DNA of 64,000 nt from Mitsuaria sp. 7 (lineage in GTDB: Bacteria; Pseudomonadota; Gammaproteobacteria; Burkholderiales; Burkholderiaceae_C), in NCBI RefSeq assembly GCF_001653795.1, contig NZ_CP011514.1, forward strand, positions 3,428,279 through 3,492,278, read 5' to 3'. A program made the position numbers and the translations under genes. The notes under the pieces are model-generated. The model was given only the letters and a program-made list of their open reading frames with translations. It made no database searches and was not told the DNA's origin. This document shows, one piece after another, positions 34,125 to 44,251 of the stretch (the first letter of the stretch is position 1; each line of letters begins with the position of its first letter).

Positions 34125-34772
34125 TCAGCTTTCGACCAGTCCGTTGCGGATGGCGTAGACCGTCAGTTCTGAGTTGTTGGACAACGCCAGCTTCTCCAGC
34201 ACCCGCGCGCGGTACACGCTCACCGTCTTGGGGCTGAGCATCAGCTCCTCGGCGATGTCGGACAGGCGCTTGCCCGACGCGATCATCACCAGGGTCTGGA
34301 GTTCGCGATCGGACAACTTCTGGTGGGCCTGCTCCGGCGCCGGCGCGGTCAGGCTCTCCACCAGCATCTGCGCGATCTCGGGCGTCACGTACTTGCGTCC
34401 CTGCGCCACCGTGCGCACCGCCTGCACCAGCAGTTGCGGATCGCCGCCCTTGTTCACGTATCCGTAGGCTCCGGCGCGCAGCGCGCGTATCGCGTACTGG
34501 TCCTCGGGGTACATCGACACGATCAGCACCCTTGTCGTCGTTCCCTCGTCCTTGAGCACGTGCAACACGTCCAGACCGCTGCGACCCGGCATGTTGATGT
34601 CGAGCACCAGTACGTCGCACTGTTTGTCGACCGCCAGCGTGCGCATCAGGCTGCGCAGCTCGCCGTAATCGCCGGCTTCGCCGACCACCTCGATGTCTGG
34701 CGCGTCGGACAGCGTGTCGCGGATGCCTCGACGGATCAGCGCATGGTCGTCGCAAAGGATCACTTTGATCAT
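34125..34772 (-). CDS. NarL/FixJ-family response regulator
   Basis: 215 residues. Receiver domain with acidic pocket (ILCDDHALIRRGI) and phosphoacceptor Asp58 (VLVLDINMPGRSG), then a LuxR-type helix-turn-helix (KLSDRELQTLVMIASGKRLSDIAEELMLSPKTVSVYRARVLEKL) at about 144-190. The start at 34772 overlaps the upstream kinase stop by four bases (ATGA). Being next to the efflux operon, it may control that operon or the motility genes; target unknown. Confidence 0.92.
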   Translation of the reverse strand: MIKVILCDDHALIRRGIRDTLSDAPDIEVVGEAGDYGELRSLMRTLAVDKQCDVLVLDINMPGRSGLDVLHVLKDEGTTTRVLIVSMYPEDQYAIRALRAGAYGYVNKGGDPQLLVQAVRTVAQGRKYVTPEIAQMLVESLTAPAPEQAHQKLSDRELQTLVMIASGKRLSDIAEELMLSPKTVSVYRARVLEKLALSNNSELTVYAIRNGLVES

Positions 34773-35959
34773 AGGGCGCCCCACGAAGAGGGGTCATGGC
34801 CGGCACCGGCAGGGACCGGCTCCCCGTCGTCGTCGAATTCGAAATCGCCGATCACGCCGCGCAAGGGCACGGACAGGATCAGCGCCGTGCCCTGCAAGCC
34901 GCTGCTGAGATCCACCCAGCCGCCAACCGTCGCCGCGCGCTCGCGCAACCCGCGAATGCCGAAGCTGCGGGCCTTGCTCAGGTCGCCCGGCGCGACACCG
35001 TGGCCGTTGTCCTTGATCTCCAGCGTCAGCACGCCGCCCTCCATGCTCAATTCCACGTCGACCTTGGTCGCCCCGGCATGTTTGGACACATTGGTCAGCG
35101 CCTCCTGCGCGCAGCGGTAGGCCACCAGCGGGACGCCCGCCGGCAACTGGAATTGCTCGCCGACATGTCGCACCGCGGTGGCGATGCCGGTCCGGCGCTC
35201 GAAGCGTGCCGCGAGCCATTGCACTGCTGCCAGCAATCCTTGTTCCAGGATGGCCGGGCGGAGGTTGTGCATGATGCGCTGGCTCGATTCGATGGCGCTG
35301 GTCACCGTCTCCAGCGCCGACTGCACGCGCTGCTGGACGTCATCGTCCTTGCTGTGACGCGCGATCCAGGCCAAGTCGAACTTCAGCGCCGTCAGCGATC
35401 CCCCGACGTCGTCGTGGATCTCGCGGGCGATCGCCGCCCGTTCCATCTCGACGCTCGTCTGCAGGTGCCCCGCCAGCTCGTGCAGCTGCTGCTTGGATTT
35501 GAGCAGTTCTCGGTCAGCCTCCTGCCGCGCGAGTTGGGCCTCGCAGGACTCGATCGCGTGCATCAGCGCCGGCGCCAGCCGCGTCAGGTTGTTCTTGAGC
35601 AGGTAATCCGAAGCCCCGGTGCGCATCGCCGCGACCGCCGTGTCCTCGCCGATTTCACCCGACACCAGCACGAACGGGAGCACCAGTTGCCGCTGCTTGA
35701 TCATGTCCAGCACGACCAGTCCCGAATACCCGGGGAGGTTGTAATCGGAAATCACCGCATCCCAGGTCCGGTCGAGGGCTGCCTCGATATCGGGCAGCGT
35801 GTCCAGCCGCGTGATCTCGAATCGCAATCCGGACCGCTGCAACTGGGCCAGGATCAGTTGGTGATCCAGGTCGGAATCCTCGATATGAAGCAGGCGCAGA
35901 GAGCGCTCGGCCAGGGGGAGAGTCGGCATGGCCGGGAGTATGCCAAGTTTGTCGCGCAT
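34769..35959 (-). CDS. Hybrid sensor kinase: receiver plus HisKA_3 kinase
   Basis: 396 residues, soluble. An N-terminal receiver (LRLLHIEDSDLDHQLILAQL; Asp72 in VISDYNLPGYSG) is joined by a short coiled coil to a HisKA_3 kinase with phospho-His about 182 (IAREIHDDVGGSLTALKFDLAW) and HATPase motifs (EALTNVSKHAG; IKDNGHGV; GIRGLRERAATVGG). The Asp-rich C-terminus (DFEFDDDGEPVPAG) is unusual. The start could be 35959 or the Met at codon 11 (35929). It is cotranscribed with the NarL-type regulator. No membrane segment is seen, so it probably receives its input through its own receiver domain. Confidence 0.9.
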   Translation of the reverse strand: MRDKLGILPAMPTLPLAERSLRLLHIEDSDLDHQLILAQLQRSGLRFEITRLDTLPDIEAALDRTWDAVISDYNLPGYSGLVVLDMIKQRQLVLPFVLVSGEIGEDTAVAAMRTGASDYLLKNNLTRLAPALMHAIESCEAQLARQEADRELLKSKQQLHELAGHLQTSVEMERAAIAREIHDDVGGSLTALKFDLAWIARHSKDDDVQQRVQSALETVTSAIESSQRIMHNLRPAILEQGLLAAVQWLAARFERRTGIATAVRHVGEQFQLPAGVPLVAYRCAQEALTNVSKHAGATKVDVELSMEGGVLTLEIKDNGHGVAPGDLSKARSFGIRGLRERAATVGGWVDLSSGLQGTALILSVPLRGVIGDFEFDDDGEPVPAGAGHDPSSWGAL

Positions 35960-36117
35960 CCCTCATCTATGCAGGGAGCCCCCACGCATTATTCATCTGG
36001 AAACCTTAGAGTCTTGGGTTTACCCTTATCGAGATTTGCCACGGTCAAGTCGATGACCAAACGATCTGACCTATTGGGATGACTTTGCACGGTTAGTCCC
36101 GTCGACAGATGCGTGGC

Positions 36118-36146
36118 AAAAGCCGAAGATTCTTGCCAGCCGACAA
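36118..36146 (+). promoter_or_regulatory. Weak sigma-28-like promoter candidate of the chemotaxis operon
   Basis: AAAAG (36118-36122), 16 nt, GCCGACAA (36139-36146). The -10 box equals that of the TPR gene, but the -35 is off and the spacing longer. Confidence 0.3.
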
Positions 36147-36155
36147 GTCCGGGCG

Positions 36156-36178
36156 CATGTCTGAGTTGGGCAGACATG
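36156..36178 (+). other. Inverted repeat before the chemotaxis operon
   Basis: CATGTCTG (36156-36163), 7-nt loop, CAGACATG (36171-36178), a perfect 8-bp dyad ending 33 bp before the first start codon. Either a leader hairpin or an operator. Confidence 0.55.
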
Positions 36179-36211
36179 AAGACGCACCAGGACACCCTAA
36201 GTGGAGCCAAG

Positions 36212-36670
36212 ATGCAAATCGATGAGACGTCGGTCGAGCCGGAAGGCACAGGACTGATGCCGCTGCTCGCCGCTGCCGAGCTGCAGGACCATCTGATGAC
36301 GGTCAACAACGATCTCGAGCGCCTGCAGCGCCTGCTTGATGACGCCTGCGAAGCGTTGTCGACGCATTTCTTCGGCGCTTCGAGCCTTGTGGACCAGATG
36401 CGCGAGCGTCTGCCGGAAGCCAAGGATCAGGATGCGCTGCAGCAGCTGATGCTGCATCTGGCCGGTGCGATCACCGCGCTGCAGTTCCAGGACATGTCGA
36501 CGCAGTTGATCGCGCACACCAGCCAGCGACTGCGCAACTGTTCCGACCAGCTTGCGCGCGACACCTTCGGGGACGACGAGGACGGCATGGCCGTCGTCGA
36601 AACCGCCCCCCTGCGCCCCAATCCCGTCACGCAAGACGAGATGGACGCCGGTTCGGTTGAACTTTTCTGA
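36212..36670 (+). CDS. Small helical protein of the chemotaxis operon, unknown function
   Basis: 152 residues, mostly helical, no signal peptide or membrane segment. The central part reads ELQDHLMTVNNDLERLQRLLDDACEAL and ITALQFQDMSTQLIAHTSQRL; the QFQDMSTQ stretch is reminiscent of the catalytic DFHDLTGQ helix of CheZ. That is a visual likeness, not proof. The start at 36212 has GGAGCC upstream; the Met at 36176 lies inside the inverted repeat and is less likely. It is first in the operon, 121 bp before the cheY-like gene. A CheZ-like helper of CheA/CheY signalling is a guess. Confidence 0.65.
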   Translation: MQIDETSVEPEGTGLMPLLAAAELQDHLMTVNNDLERLQRLLDDACEALSTHFFGASSLVDQMRERLPEAKDQDALQQLMLHLAGAITALQFQDMSTQLIAHTSQRLRNCSDQLARDTFGDDEDGMAVVETAPLRPNPVTQDEMDAGSVELF

Positions 36671-36791
36671 ATGTTCCCCCGATCCGTCCGTTAGGTCACG
36701 AAATCACCGGGCACCGTCACCAGACCGCCCTCAAGGTCCTCAAGAATCTTCAGGTCCACCCGAAAACCGCTTGTCATCCGGAGAACTCAAA

Positions 36792-37154
36792 ATGCCCTCG
36801 ATCCTCGCCGTAGACGATTCGGCCTCCATGCGCCAGATGGTCTCGTTCACCCTCAAGAATGCGGGTTTCAACGTCGTGGAGGCGGTGGACGGGCAAGATG
36901 CTTGGGAGAAGTCGTCCCAGCGCGATTTCGATCTGGTGCTGACCGACCAGAACATGCCCCGGATGGACGGCATCAGCCTGACCAAGAAGCTGCGCGACAA
37001 CCCCAAGTTCAAGACCACGCCGATCCTGATCCTGACCACCGAGTCCAGCGATCAGATGAAGCAGGCGGGTCGTGCGGCGGGCGCCACCGGCTGGCTGGTG
37101 AAGCCTTTCGACCCGGCCAAGCTGATCGAGGTGATCGGCAAGGTGATTCGCTGA
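36792..37154 (+). CDS. CheY-like response regulator next to cheA
   Basis: 120 residues, receiver only (ILAVDDSASMRQMVSFTL; phosphoacceptor in LVLTDQNMPRMDG; LKNAGF; VKPFDPAKL). GGAGAAC precedes the ATG. It is clearly different from the cheY at 2596 and resembles the CheY-like partners that sit before cheA in many proteobacteria. It may act as a phosphate sink or an alternative output of CheA (inference). Confidence 0.93.
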   Translation: MPSILAVDDSASMRQMVSFTLKNAGFNVVEAVDGQDAWEKSSQRDFDLVLTDQNMPRMDGISLTKKLRDNPKFKTTPILILTTESSDQMKQAGRAAGATGWLVKPFDPAKLIEVIGKVIR

Positions 37155-37173
37155 AGGCTAGCTGGAGAGATTC

Positions 37174-39315
37174 ATGGGAGATATGACCTCCGAGGGCGCA
37201 AACCTGGGTGCTGGCATCGACCTGAGCCAGTTCTACCAGGTCTTCTTCGAAGAAGCCGGGGAGAACCTCGACAACATGGAACAGCTGCTGCTGAACCTGG
37301 ACATCGAGAACCCGGACGACGAGCAGATGAACGCCATCTTCCGCTGCGCCCATTCGATCAAGGGTGGCGCGGCGACGTTCGGCTTCAACGACGTGGCCGA
37401 ACTGACGCACCAGATGGAAACGCTGCTGGACAAGCTGCGTCGCCACGAGCTGGCGCCGACCTCGCCGATGGTGGATGTGCTGCTGCAATCCGGCGATGCG
37501 CTGAAGGCGCAACTGGCCCGCCATCAGGGATCGGGCGCCGACGCGGTGGACACTTCCGCCTTGCTGAGCAGCATCCGCACGCTGGTGGACGGCGGCACAT
37601 TGGACGGCACGCGCGCACCCGCTCCCGCGCCCGCCACCTTGGCCGCGCCCGCCGCGGCACCTGCGGCGCCCGCGGCAGCCCCGCTGAAATCGAACGTTCG
37701 CCAGCTTGAACTCCTCGTCGGCCCGCTGAGCGACGCCGCGCAGGCCGACAATCTGGTCGAGCTGTTCAAGGAAATCACGGACCTCGGCACGATCGAGCCG
37801 CTGGACGGCGGCATCTCCGCCGACGGCATGCGTCGCTTCAAGGTGCTGACGAGCAGTACCGACAACGATCTGCTGGACCTGTTCACCTTCCACGTTTCGC
37901 GCGAGCAGGTCAAGCTGCTGCCGCTGAGCGAAGGCTTCGGCTTCCACGAGGGTGCGCCCGGCGCGCCGCTGGAGACCAAGAAGGACGAGGACCCCGGCTA
38001 CGGCTTCTTCGACGACGCGCCCGGCGTGCCGGAAGCGACCGCCGCCGAAGCCAAGGCCGAGGCGCCCAAGACCAACGTGCCGGTGCCCGCCGCCAAGCCT
38101 GCGGCGCCCGCTCGCACCGACGTCGCCCCGCGCGCCGGCGGTGCCAGCCCGGATCAGTCCACGTTGCGCGTGTCTGTCGAAAAGGTGGATCAGTTGATCA
38201 ACCTGGTCGGCGAACTCGTCATCACGCAGGCGATGCTGGCGCAGAACAGCCGCAACCTCGACCCGGGCCTGTATCAGCAATTGGCTTCCGGACTCGCCGA
38301 CCTGGAGCGCAACACGCGCGATCTTCAGGAATCGGTCATGTCGATCCGCATGATCCCGATGTCGGTCGTGTTCAACCGTTTCCCGCGGATGCTGCGCGAC
38401 CTGGCGGCCAAGCTCGGCAAGAAGGTCGAGTTGGTCACGCAAGGCGAAGCGACCGAACTTGACAAAGGCCTGGTCGAGAAGATCACCGATCCGCTGACCC
38501 ACCTGGTGCGCAACAGCTGCGACCATGGCATCGAATCGCCCGCCGACCGCGCCGCCAAGGGCAAGCCCGAGCAGGGCACGATCACGCTGGTCGCCTCCCA
38601 CCAGGGTGGCTCCATCGTCATCGAAGTGCGCGACGATGGACGCGGACTGAACCGCGAGAAGCTGATCCGCAAGGCCCGCGAAAAGGGCATCGACGCGCCG
38701 GACACGATGACCGACCAGGAGGTCTGGGGCCTGATCTTCGCGCCGGGTTTCTCGACCGCCGATCAGGTCACGGACGTTTCCGGCCGTGGCGTGGGCATGG
38801 ACGTCGTGAAGAAGAACATCACCTCCCTCGGTGGCACGGTGGAGATCGATTCCGCCGAAGGCTACGGCATGAAGGTCTCTGTCCGCCTGCCGCTGACCCT
38901 GGCCATCATGGACGGCATGAGCGTGGGCGTCGGTGAAGAGGTCTACATCCTTCCGCTGTCGTCGGTGGTCGAGTCCTTCCAGGTCCAGTCCGACACGATC
39001 AAGACAGTCGGCGGTTCGGGTCGCGTGGTCGAGGTCCGCGACGAGTACATGCCCGTCGTCGAGCTCGAGCAGGTGTTCAACGTGCCCCGCTTCGACTTCG
39101 AGCATGTCAGCTCGATCATGGTTGTCGTCGAGGCCGAGGGCGGCCGCGTGGCGATGCTGGTGGACGAACTGCTCGGCCAGCAGCAGGTGGTGGTGAAGAA
39201 CCTCGAAGCGAACTACCGCAAGGTGACGGACGTCTCCGGCGCGACCATCATGGGCGACGGTCGCGTGGCGCTGATCCTGGACGTGGGCAGCCTGGTGCGT
39301 CGCTCGCGTCATTGA
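37174..39315 (+). CDS. cheA: CheA, chemotaxis histidine kinase
   Basis: 713 residues. P1 Hpt domain with phospho-His at residue 60 (CAHSIKGGAATFG), a P2-like region around 170-260, Ala/Pro-rich linkers, dimerisation P3 (LRVSVEKVDQLINLVGELVITQAML), catalytic P4 (N box HLVRNSCDHGIE; DDGRGL; SGRGVGMDVV) and a CheW-like P5. Central kinase of the chemotaxis array, receiving input from the Mcp proteins through CheW and passing phosphate to CheY. Confidence 0.98.
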   Translation: MGDMTSEGANLGAGIDLSQFYQVFFEEAGENLDNMEQLLLNLDIENPDDEQMNAIFRCAHSIKGGAATFGFNDVAELTHQMETLLDKLRRHELAPTSPMVDVLLQSGDALKAQLARHQGSGADAVDTSALLSSIRTLVDGGTLDGTRAPAPAPATLAAPAAAPAAPAAAPLKSNVRQLELLVGPLSDAAQADNLVELFKEITDLGTIEPLDGGISADGMRRFKVLTSSTDNDLLDLFTFHVSREQVKLLPLSEGFGFHEGAPGAPLETKKDEDPGYGFFDDAPGVPEATAAEAKAEAPKTNVPVPAAKPAAPARTDVAPRAGGASPDQSTLRVSVEKVDQLINLVGELVITQAMLAQNSRNLDPGLYQQLASGLADLERNTRDLQESVMSIRMIPMSVVFNRFPRMLRDLAAKLGKKVELVTQGEATELDKGLVEKITDPLTHLVRNSCDHGIESPADRAAKGKPEQGTITLVASHQGGSIVIEVRDDGRGLNREKLIRKAREKGIDAPDTMTDQEVWGLIFAPGFSTADQVTDVSGRGVGMDVVKKNITSLGGTVEIDSAEGYGMKVSVRLPLTLAIMDGMSVGVGEEVYILPLSSVVESFQVQSDTIKTVGGSGRVVEVRDEYMPVVELEQVFNVPRFDFEHVSSIMVVVEAEGGRVAMLVDELLGQQQVVVKNLEANYRKVTDVSGATIMGDGRVALILDVGSLVRRSRH

Positions 39316-39342
39316 CACTCCCGGGCGTTTTTGAATCAGGGC

Positions 39343-39367
39343 GGACGTCGGTCGAAAGCCGGCGTCC
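39343..39367 (+). other. Hairpin between cheA and mcp
   Basis: GGACGTCGG (39343-39351) and CCGGCGTCC (39359-39367) pair with one G-T wobble. In a 70-bp gap; may attenuate or mark a processing site. Confidence 0.4.
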
Positions 39368-39385
39368 AACGCATAAGAGGTAGAC

Positions 39386-41293
39386 ATGAATTTCAGCGCA
39401 TTGATGCGTCAATTCAGCATCCGGACCCGCATGATCGGCGCGATCGGCATCGTGCTGGCGCTGTTGATGGTGGTCGGCAGCGTGGGACTGTTCGGCATGC
39501 AGTCGATGCGCGGCCAGACGCAGGAGTTCCTCGAGAAATCGACCGCTCGCGGCAATCTGCTCGGCGACCTCGCGGGCACGATGGGCAAGCTCCGTGTCCA
39601 TGAGAAGGACATGATCATCAACTACGAGAAGCCCGAGGTGGTCAAGGATCGCCACGCCAAGTGGGATGCCGCCCGCAAGAAGGCTTCGGAACAACTGGCT
39701 GAGCTCGCCAAGCTCAGCGGCGCCGACGACCAGGACGCGATCAAGAAGTTGCAGACCGCGCTGGAGACCTACGGCGCCAAATCCGCGAACGTGGTGACGC
39801 AGTTGGAAGCCGGCGCATACGATCATGCAGCGGTCGCCGACCGGCTGCTGCAGCCCGCCAAGGACCAGGTGGCGGAAGCCGAGAAGCAGCTTGACGAACT
39901 GGCCACCCGCCTCGAAGCGCAGTCGGAAGCGATGCGCAAGGGCATGGAAAGCACCCAGGGCGGCGTGTTGTGGACCTTCGGCCTGGTGCTGGTGTTCGCC
40001 GCCATCGTCGTGGTGCCACTGACGCTGTTGAACATGCAGACCATCTGCGCTCCGTTGGCCGACGCCGAAGCCCTGGCGGCCGCGATCGCCGAAGGTGACC
40101 TGTCGCGCACGATGAAGCCGGTTGAAGGTGTCGACGAGGCATCCAAGCTGATGCGCTCGCTGCACCACATGCAGGAAGCGTTGCAGTCGATGGTCAGCCA
40201 GTTGCGGACCGCGGCCGATTCGATCCGCACCGCTTCGGTCGAGATCGCGACCGGCAACCAGGACTTGTCCAGCCGCACCGAACAGACCGCTTCCAACCTG
40301 CAAGAAGCCGCGTCCTCGCTGGTCCAGTTGACGGGCACCGTCAAGCAGACTGCCGACTCGGCGCGCACCGCCAACCAACTGGCCTCCTCCGCGTCCGGCG
40401 CGGCAGCCAAAGGCGGCGAGGTGGTGAGCCAGGTCGTCTCGACGATGGACGAGATCAACGCCAGTTCCAAGCGCATCAGCGACATCATCGGCACGATCGA
40501 CGGCATCGCGTTCCAGACCAACATCCTGGCTTTGAATGCTGCCGTGGAAGCCGCCCGCGCAGGCGAACAGGGCCGTGGCTTCGCGGTCGTGGCCGGAGAG
40601 GTCCGTTCGCTGGCACAGCGCAGTGCCGAAGCCGCTCGCGAGATCAAGACGCTGATCGGCGCCAGCGTCGAGCGCGTCGAGACCGGCTCGCGCCTGGTGC
40701 AGGAAGCGGGCAGCACGATGAGCGACATCGTCTCCAGCGTGCAGCGGGTGACGGACATCATCGGCGAGATCACCGCCGCCTCCAGTGAACAGAGCGACGG
40801 CATCAGCCAGGTCAACCAGGGTGTCAGCAACCTGGACCAGATGACGCAGCAGAACGCCGCACTGGTCGAGCAGTCCGCCGCCGCCGCCGAAAGCCTGAAG
40901 GACCAAGCCGAGCGCCTGGGCGGCGTGGTCGACCGCTTCCGCGTGTCCGGCAACGCGACGGCGCTTTCGGCGACCGCGTTCACTGCCAAGTCGAGCACCG
41001 TGACGAAACCGGCCGCCACCTCGACCGCAGCCGCTTCTACGACGACGACGATGGCGCCGGTCAAACCGGCCGCCAAGTTCGAACACAAGGCCGCGCCGGC
41101 CAAGCCCGCCGCAGCGAAGGCCAAGCCGGCAAAGTCGGTCACCGCGCCCGCTACCAGACCCACCACCACGGCGTCGGCAAAACCAGCCGCCGCCAAGCCC
41201 GCAGCCTCGCCCAAGGCAGCGCCAGCACCGTTCACTCCCAAGCCGGCAGCCCCGGCCACCACCGCCGACGACGGCGACTGGGAAACCTTCTAA
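39386..41293 (+). CDS. Methyl-accepting chemotaxis protein, CheR-tail type
   Basis: 635 residues. Two membrane segments ([21 protein letters not shown] near 15-35; [23 protein letters not shown] near 190-212) flank a periplasmic four-helix-type sensor ([23 protein letters not shown]). Then HAMP, and the signalling hairpin tip ([34 protein letters not shown]). A long Ala/Lys/Pro/Thr-rich linker (about 530-625) ends in DDGDWETF, the CheR-docking pentapeptide type. It sits between cheA and cheW in the operon. Confidence 0.97.
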   Translation: MNFSALMRQFSIRTRMIGAIGIVLALLMVVGSVGLFGMQSMRGQTQEFLEKSTARGNLLGDLAGTMGKLRVHEKDMIINYEKPEVVKDRHAKWDAARKKASEQLAELAKLSGADDQDAIKKLQTALETYGAKSANVVTQLEAGAYDHAAVADRLLQPAKDQVAEAEKQLDELATRLEAQSEAMRKGMESTQGGVLWTFGLVLVFAAIVVVPLTLLNMQTICAPLADAEALAAAIAEGDLSRTMKPVEGVDEASKLMRSLHHMQEALQSMVSQLRTAADSIRTASVEIATGNQDLSSRTEQTASNLQEAASSLVQLTGTVKQTADSARTANQLASSASGAAAKGGEVVSQVVSTMDEINASSKRISDIIGTIDGIAFQTNILALNAAVEAARAGEQGRGFAVVAGEVRSLAQRSAEAAREIKTLIGASVERVETGSRLVQEAGSTMSDIVSSVQRVTDIIGEITAASSEQSDGISQVNQGVSNLDQMTQQNAALVEQSAAAAESLKDQAERLGGVVDRFRVSGNATALSATAFTAKSSTVTKPAATSTAAASTTTTMAPVKPAAKFEHKAAPAKPAAAKAKPAKSVTAPATRPTTTASAKPAAAKPAASPKAAPAPFTPKPAAPATTADDGDWETF

Positions 41294-41314
41294 TCAGCCG
41301 CACGAGGTCAACAC

Positions 41315-41860
41315 ATGGAAATCGTCCAACAAACCGGCACGCAAGTCGTGCAAGCGAACTCTGGCGCGCTGGTCCCGCAAGGTGCCGCGAATGCCGCCCC
41401 CGCCAGCGGTGAGTACCTCACCTTCCGCCTGGGCCAGGAGGAATACGGCATCGATATCCTGAAAGTCCAGGAGATCCGTTCCTACGAGCAGCCGACCCGC
41501 ATCGCCAACGCGCCCGATTTCATCAAGGGTGTCGTGAACCTGCGCGGCGTGATCGTGCCGATCGTCGATCTGCGCCTGAAGCTGGGCTGCGCGACGGCCG
41601 AGTACAACAGCTTCACCGTCGTGATCGTGCTGAACGTCAAGAACCGCGTCGTCGGCGCGGTGGTGGACTCGGTGTCCGACGTGCTGGAACTGAATCGCGA
41701 CGTGATCCGTCCGGCGCCGGAGTTGAGCGCGAGCACCGTCAACACCAGCTTCATCATGGGCATCGGCGCAGTCGCCGAGCGCATGCTGATCCTGATCGAC
41801 ATCGAGGGTCTCATGTCCAGCGCGGACATGGGGCTGATGGACGCGGTCACGATCGCCTGA
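41315..41860 (+). CDS. cheW: CheW, receptor-kinase adaptor
   Basis: 181 residues. The CheW domain is standard ([73 protein letters not shown]), with a short variable N-terminus of about 30 residues. It couples Mcp receptors to CheA. Last gene before a strong terminator; no cheR, cheD or cheB follows here. Confidence 0.98.
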   Translation: MEIVQQTGTQVVQANSGALVPQGAANAAPASGEYLTFRLGQEEYGIDILKVQEIRSYEQPTRIANAPDFIKGVVNLRGVIVPIVDLRLKLGCATAEYNSFTVVIVLNVKNRVVGAVVDSVSDVLELNRDVIRPAPELSASTVNTSFIMGIGAVAERMLILIDIEGLMSSADMGLMDAVTIA

Positions 41861-41873
41861 TCGAACAAAGAAG

Positions 41874-41899
41874 ACGCCCGGCCCGCCCGGGCGTTTTTT
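41874..41899 (+). terminator. Terminator of the chemotaxis operon
   Basis: ACGCCCGG (41874-41881) pairs with CCGGGCGT (41887-41894), then TTTTTT. Closes the operon after cheW. Confidence 0.9.
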
Positions 41900-42006
41900 C
41901 TGGTCGGTCCGCGCCGTGATGGCGCGCCAAGAGAGAGCGTGTTACGTGGGGGAATGGCGCCAGAGAGCGTGATGCCCGGTGCCGGCAACAGCCAAGGAGC
42001 CCGTTC

Positions 42007-44112
42007 ATGTTCGACTCGATCAAGACCCGGCTGATCGCGCTGGGCGTCGGCATCGTCGCCCTGACGCTGCTGGCGATCACCGTCGCCAACTACGTGACCG
42101 TGCGGGGCCATACCCGGCAGCAGGTTTCCCAATCCCTCGATGAACTGGCCGCGGCCCGTTCCGATGCGATCCGCCAGTGGGTCCGTTCGCAGCGCGACAT
42201 CGTCTCGTCGCTGCAGCCGGCCGTCGCGGCCGCCGATCCGGTGCCGCTGTTGCAGCAGGCAGCGAAGTCGGGGCGACTCGAGGCCGCCTACGTCGGGTTC
42301 GCCGACAAGAAGATCGTCTTCAATACGCCGCAGAATCTGCCGGCCGACTACGACCCCACCGCGCGGCCCTGGTACACCGGCGCTGCAGGCGCCTCGGGTA
42401 CCGTACTGACTGCGCCGTACATGGACGCCTCCAAAGGCAGGTTGGTCGTCACCTTCGCCGCAGCAGACAAGAGTGGCGGAGGCACCAAGGCCGTCATCGC
42501 GACGGACGTGTTCCTGGACGACGTCGTCGCGACGGTCCAGGCGATCAAGCCGACGCCGGGCGGCTTCGCATTCCTGATGTCGAAGGACGGCAAGATCGTT
42601 GCACACCCCGACGCCAAGCTGGCGCTGAAGGACGCCACCGCCATCTCCGGGCAGTTGACCCCGCAGGCGTTGGCCACGGCGCTGGATCCGGCCGCGGGCT
42701 GGGTGGAAGCGAATGTAGGCGGCGATGTCTTCCTGGTCAGCGGCACGCCGATCGCGGACACCGACTGGCAATTGTTCGTCGCCGCGAAGAAGGACGAGGC
42801 CCTGGCCTCGTTGAGCGCGCTCCTTCGCACCGCGGTCATCACTGCGCTGGTGATGATGGCGATCGCGGCGGTTGCGATGACCGGCACGATCAGCGCGATG
42901 CTGCGCGGCGTAGACCGCGTGCGCGCCGCGCTCGACGACATCAGCGCCGGTGACGGCGACCTGACGCAACGCCTGCCGGCGGGCGGTCGCGACGAGGTCG
43001 GCCGGATCGCCTCGTCATTCAACCTGTTCGCCGAGAAGATCCAGCGCATCCTGCTGGACGTGCGCGCGGCCAGCAACTCGATCACGACGGCCTCCAGCGA
43101 GATCGCGATCGGCTCGCAGGACCTGTCGCAGCGCACCGAGGAAACAGCGTCCAACCTGCAACAGGCGGCGTCGTCGATGGAGGAGTTGACCGCGACCGTT
43201 CGCCAGACCTCAGACGCGGCGCAGACAGCCAACCAGCTGGCGTCGAGCGCGTCCAGCGCGGCGGCGCGCGGCGGTCAGGTCGTGGGCCAGGTGGTCTCGA
43301 CGATGGACGAGATCACCGCCAGTTCCAGAAAGATCAACGACATCATCGGGACCATCGATGGCATTGCCTTCCAGACCAACATCCTCGCCTTGAACGCGGC
43401 GGTGGAAGCCGCGCGCGCCGGCGAACAGGGCCGCGGTTTCGCCGTGGTCGCGAGCGAGGTGCGTTCGCTGGCGCAGCGCAGCGCCGAAGCGGCCAAGGAG
43501 ATCAAGACGCTGATCGGCGCCAGCGTGACCAGCGTCGAGGCCGGTTCACGACTGGTGCAGGCGGCGGGCGAGTCGATGAGCGACATCGTGGGGAGCGTGC
43601 AGCGGGTCACCGACATCATCGGTGAGATCACCGCCGCGTCGACCGAACAGAGCAGCGGCATCGCGCAGGTCAACGACGCCGTCGTGCAGCTGGACCGGAT
43701 GACGCAGCAGAACGCGGCCCTGGTGGAGGAATCGGCGGCCGCCGCGGAAAGCCTCAAGGACCAGGCCCACCGCTTGACGGAGATCGTCTCGGTCTTCCGC
43801 CTGGGCTCGGAAGGAATGGCATCGGTCGCGCGGCCTGCGAAGCCCGCACCGACCTCCCGACCGGCGACGTCCGCCGCGTCATCGACTTCGTCGTCGAAGT
43901 CGCCGAAGTCCGGCGCGCCGATCGCGGCGCCGAAGCCGGCGTCCAAGGTCATGGCCACGGCCGCGGGCGGTGCCGTGCATGACGCCGTCAAGCCTCCCCT
44001 TTCTACGCCGAGGCCGGTGTCGAAGCCGAACCCGAAGCCCGCGGTGACGACGGCCCCGCCGCCGCCCCGACCGGCGCCGGCGGCCGACGACGGCGACTGG
44101 GAAACCTTCTGA
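42007..44112 (+). CDS. Methyl-accepting chemotaxis protein with dCache sensor
   Basis: 701 residues. One membrane segment near 10-31, a periplasmic dCache-like sensor ([57 protein letters not shown]), a second segment near 275-300 ([22 protein letters not shown]), HAMP, and the signalling domain with the conserved tip. It ends in a Pro/Ala/Ser-rich tail and DDGDWETF, the same CheR-docking ending as the previous receptor. It has no clear sigma-28 promoter and stands after the terminator of the chemotaxis operon. Confidence 0.97.
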   Translation: MFDSIKTRLIALGVGIVALTLLAITVANYVTVRGHTRQQVSQSLDELAAARSDAIRQWVRSQRDIVSSLQPAVAAADPVPLLQQAAKSGRLEAAYVGFADKKIVFNTPQNLPADYDPTARPWYTGAAGASGTVLTAPYMDASKGRLVVTFAAADKSGGGTKAVIATDVFLDDVVATVQAIKPTPGGFAFLMSKDGKIVAHPDAKLALKDATAISGQLTPQALATALDPAAGWVEANVGGDVFLVSGTPIADTDWQLFVAAKKDEALASLSALLRTAVITALVMMAIAAVAMTGTISAMLRGVDRVRAALDDISAGDGDLTQRLPAGGRDEVGRIASSFNLFAEKIQRILLDVRAASNSITTASSEIAIGSQDLSQRTEETASNLQQAASSMEELTATVRQTSDAAQTANQLASSASSAAARGGQVVGQVVSTMDEITASSRKINDIIGTIDGIAFQTNILALNAAVEAARAGEQGRGFAVVASEVRSLAQRSAEAAKEIKTLIGASVTSVEAGSRLVQAAGESMSDIVGSVQRVTDIIGEITAASTEQSSGIAQVNDAVVQLDRMTQQNAALVEESAAAAESLKDQAHRLTEIVSVFRLGSEGMASVARPAKPAPTSRPATSAASSTSSSKSPKSGAPIAAPKPASKVMATAAGGAVHDAVKPPLSTPRPVSKPNPKPAVTTAPPPPRPAPAADDGDWETF

Positions 44113-44251
44113 GGAAGAGAATGCAGGTCTCGTGCGCGGCACGTCCGACTTGATAGCGCGGACGCCGCCCCCACGATAGAAACCTCCCGCGCATCCGCGC
44201 GCGAAAGGCTGAGACACTGTCCCGGCATTTCGCCAGACTCACGAGGCCTGC

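Noticed and set aside
37009..39387. A long open frame antisense to cheA
   Set aside because: It is an artefact of high GC: the translation is His/Arg/Gln-rich low complexity with no family motif, and the sense strand is a textbook CheA.
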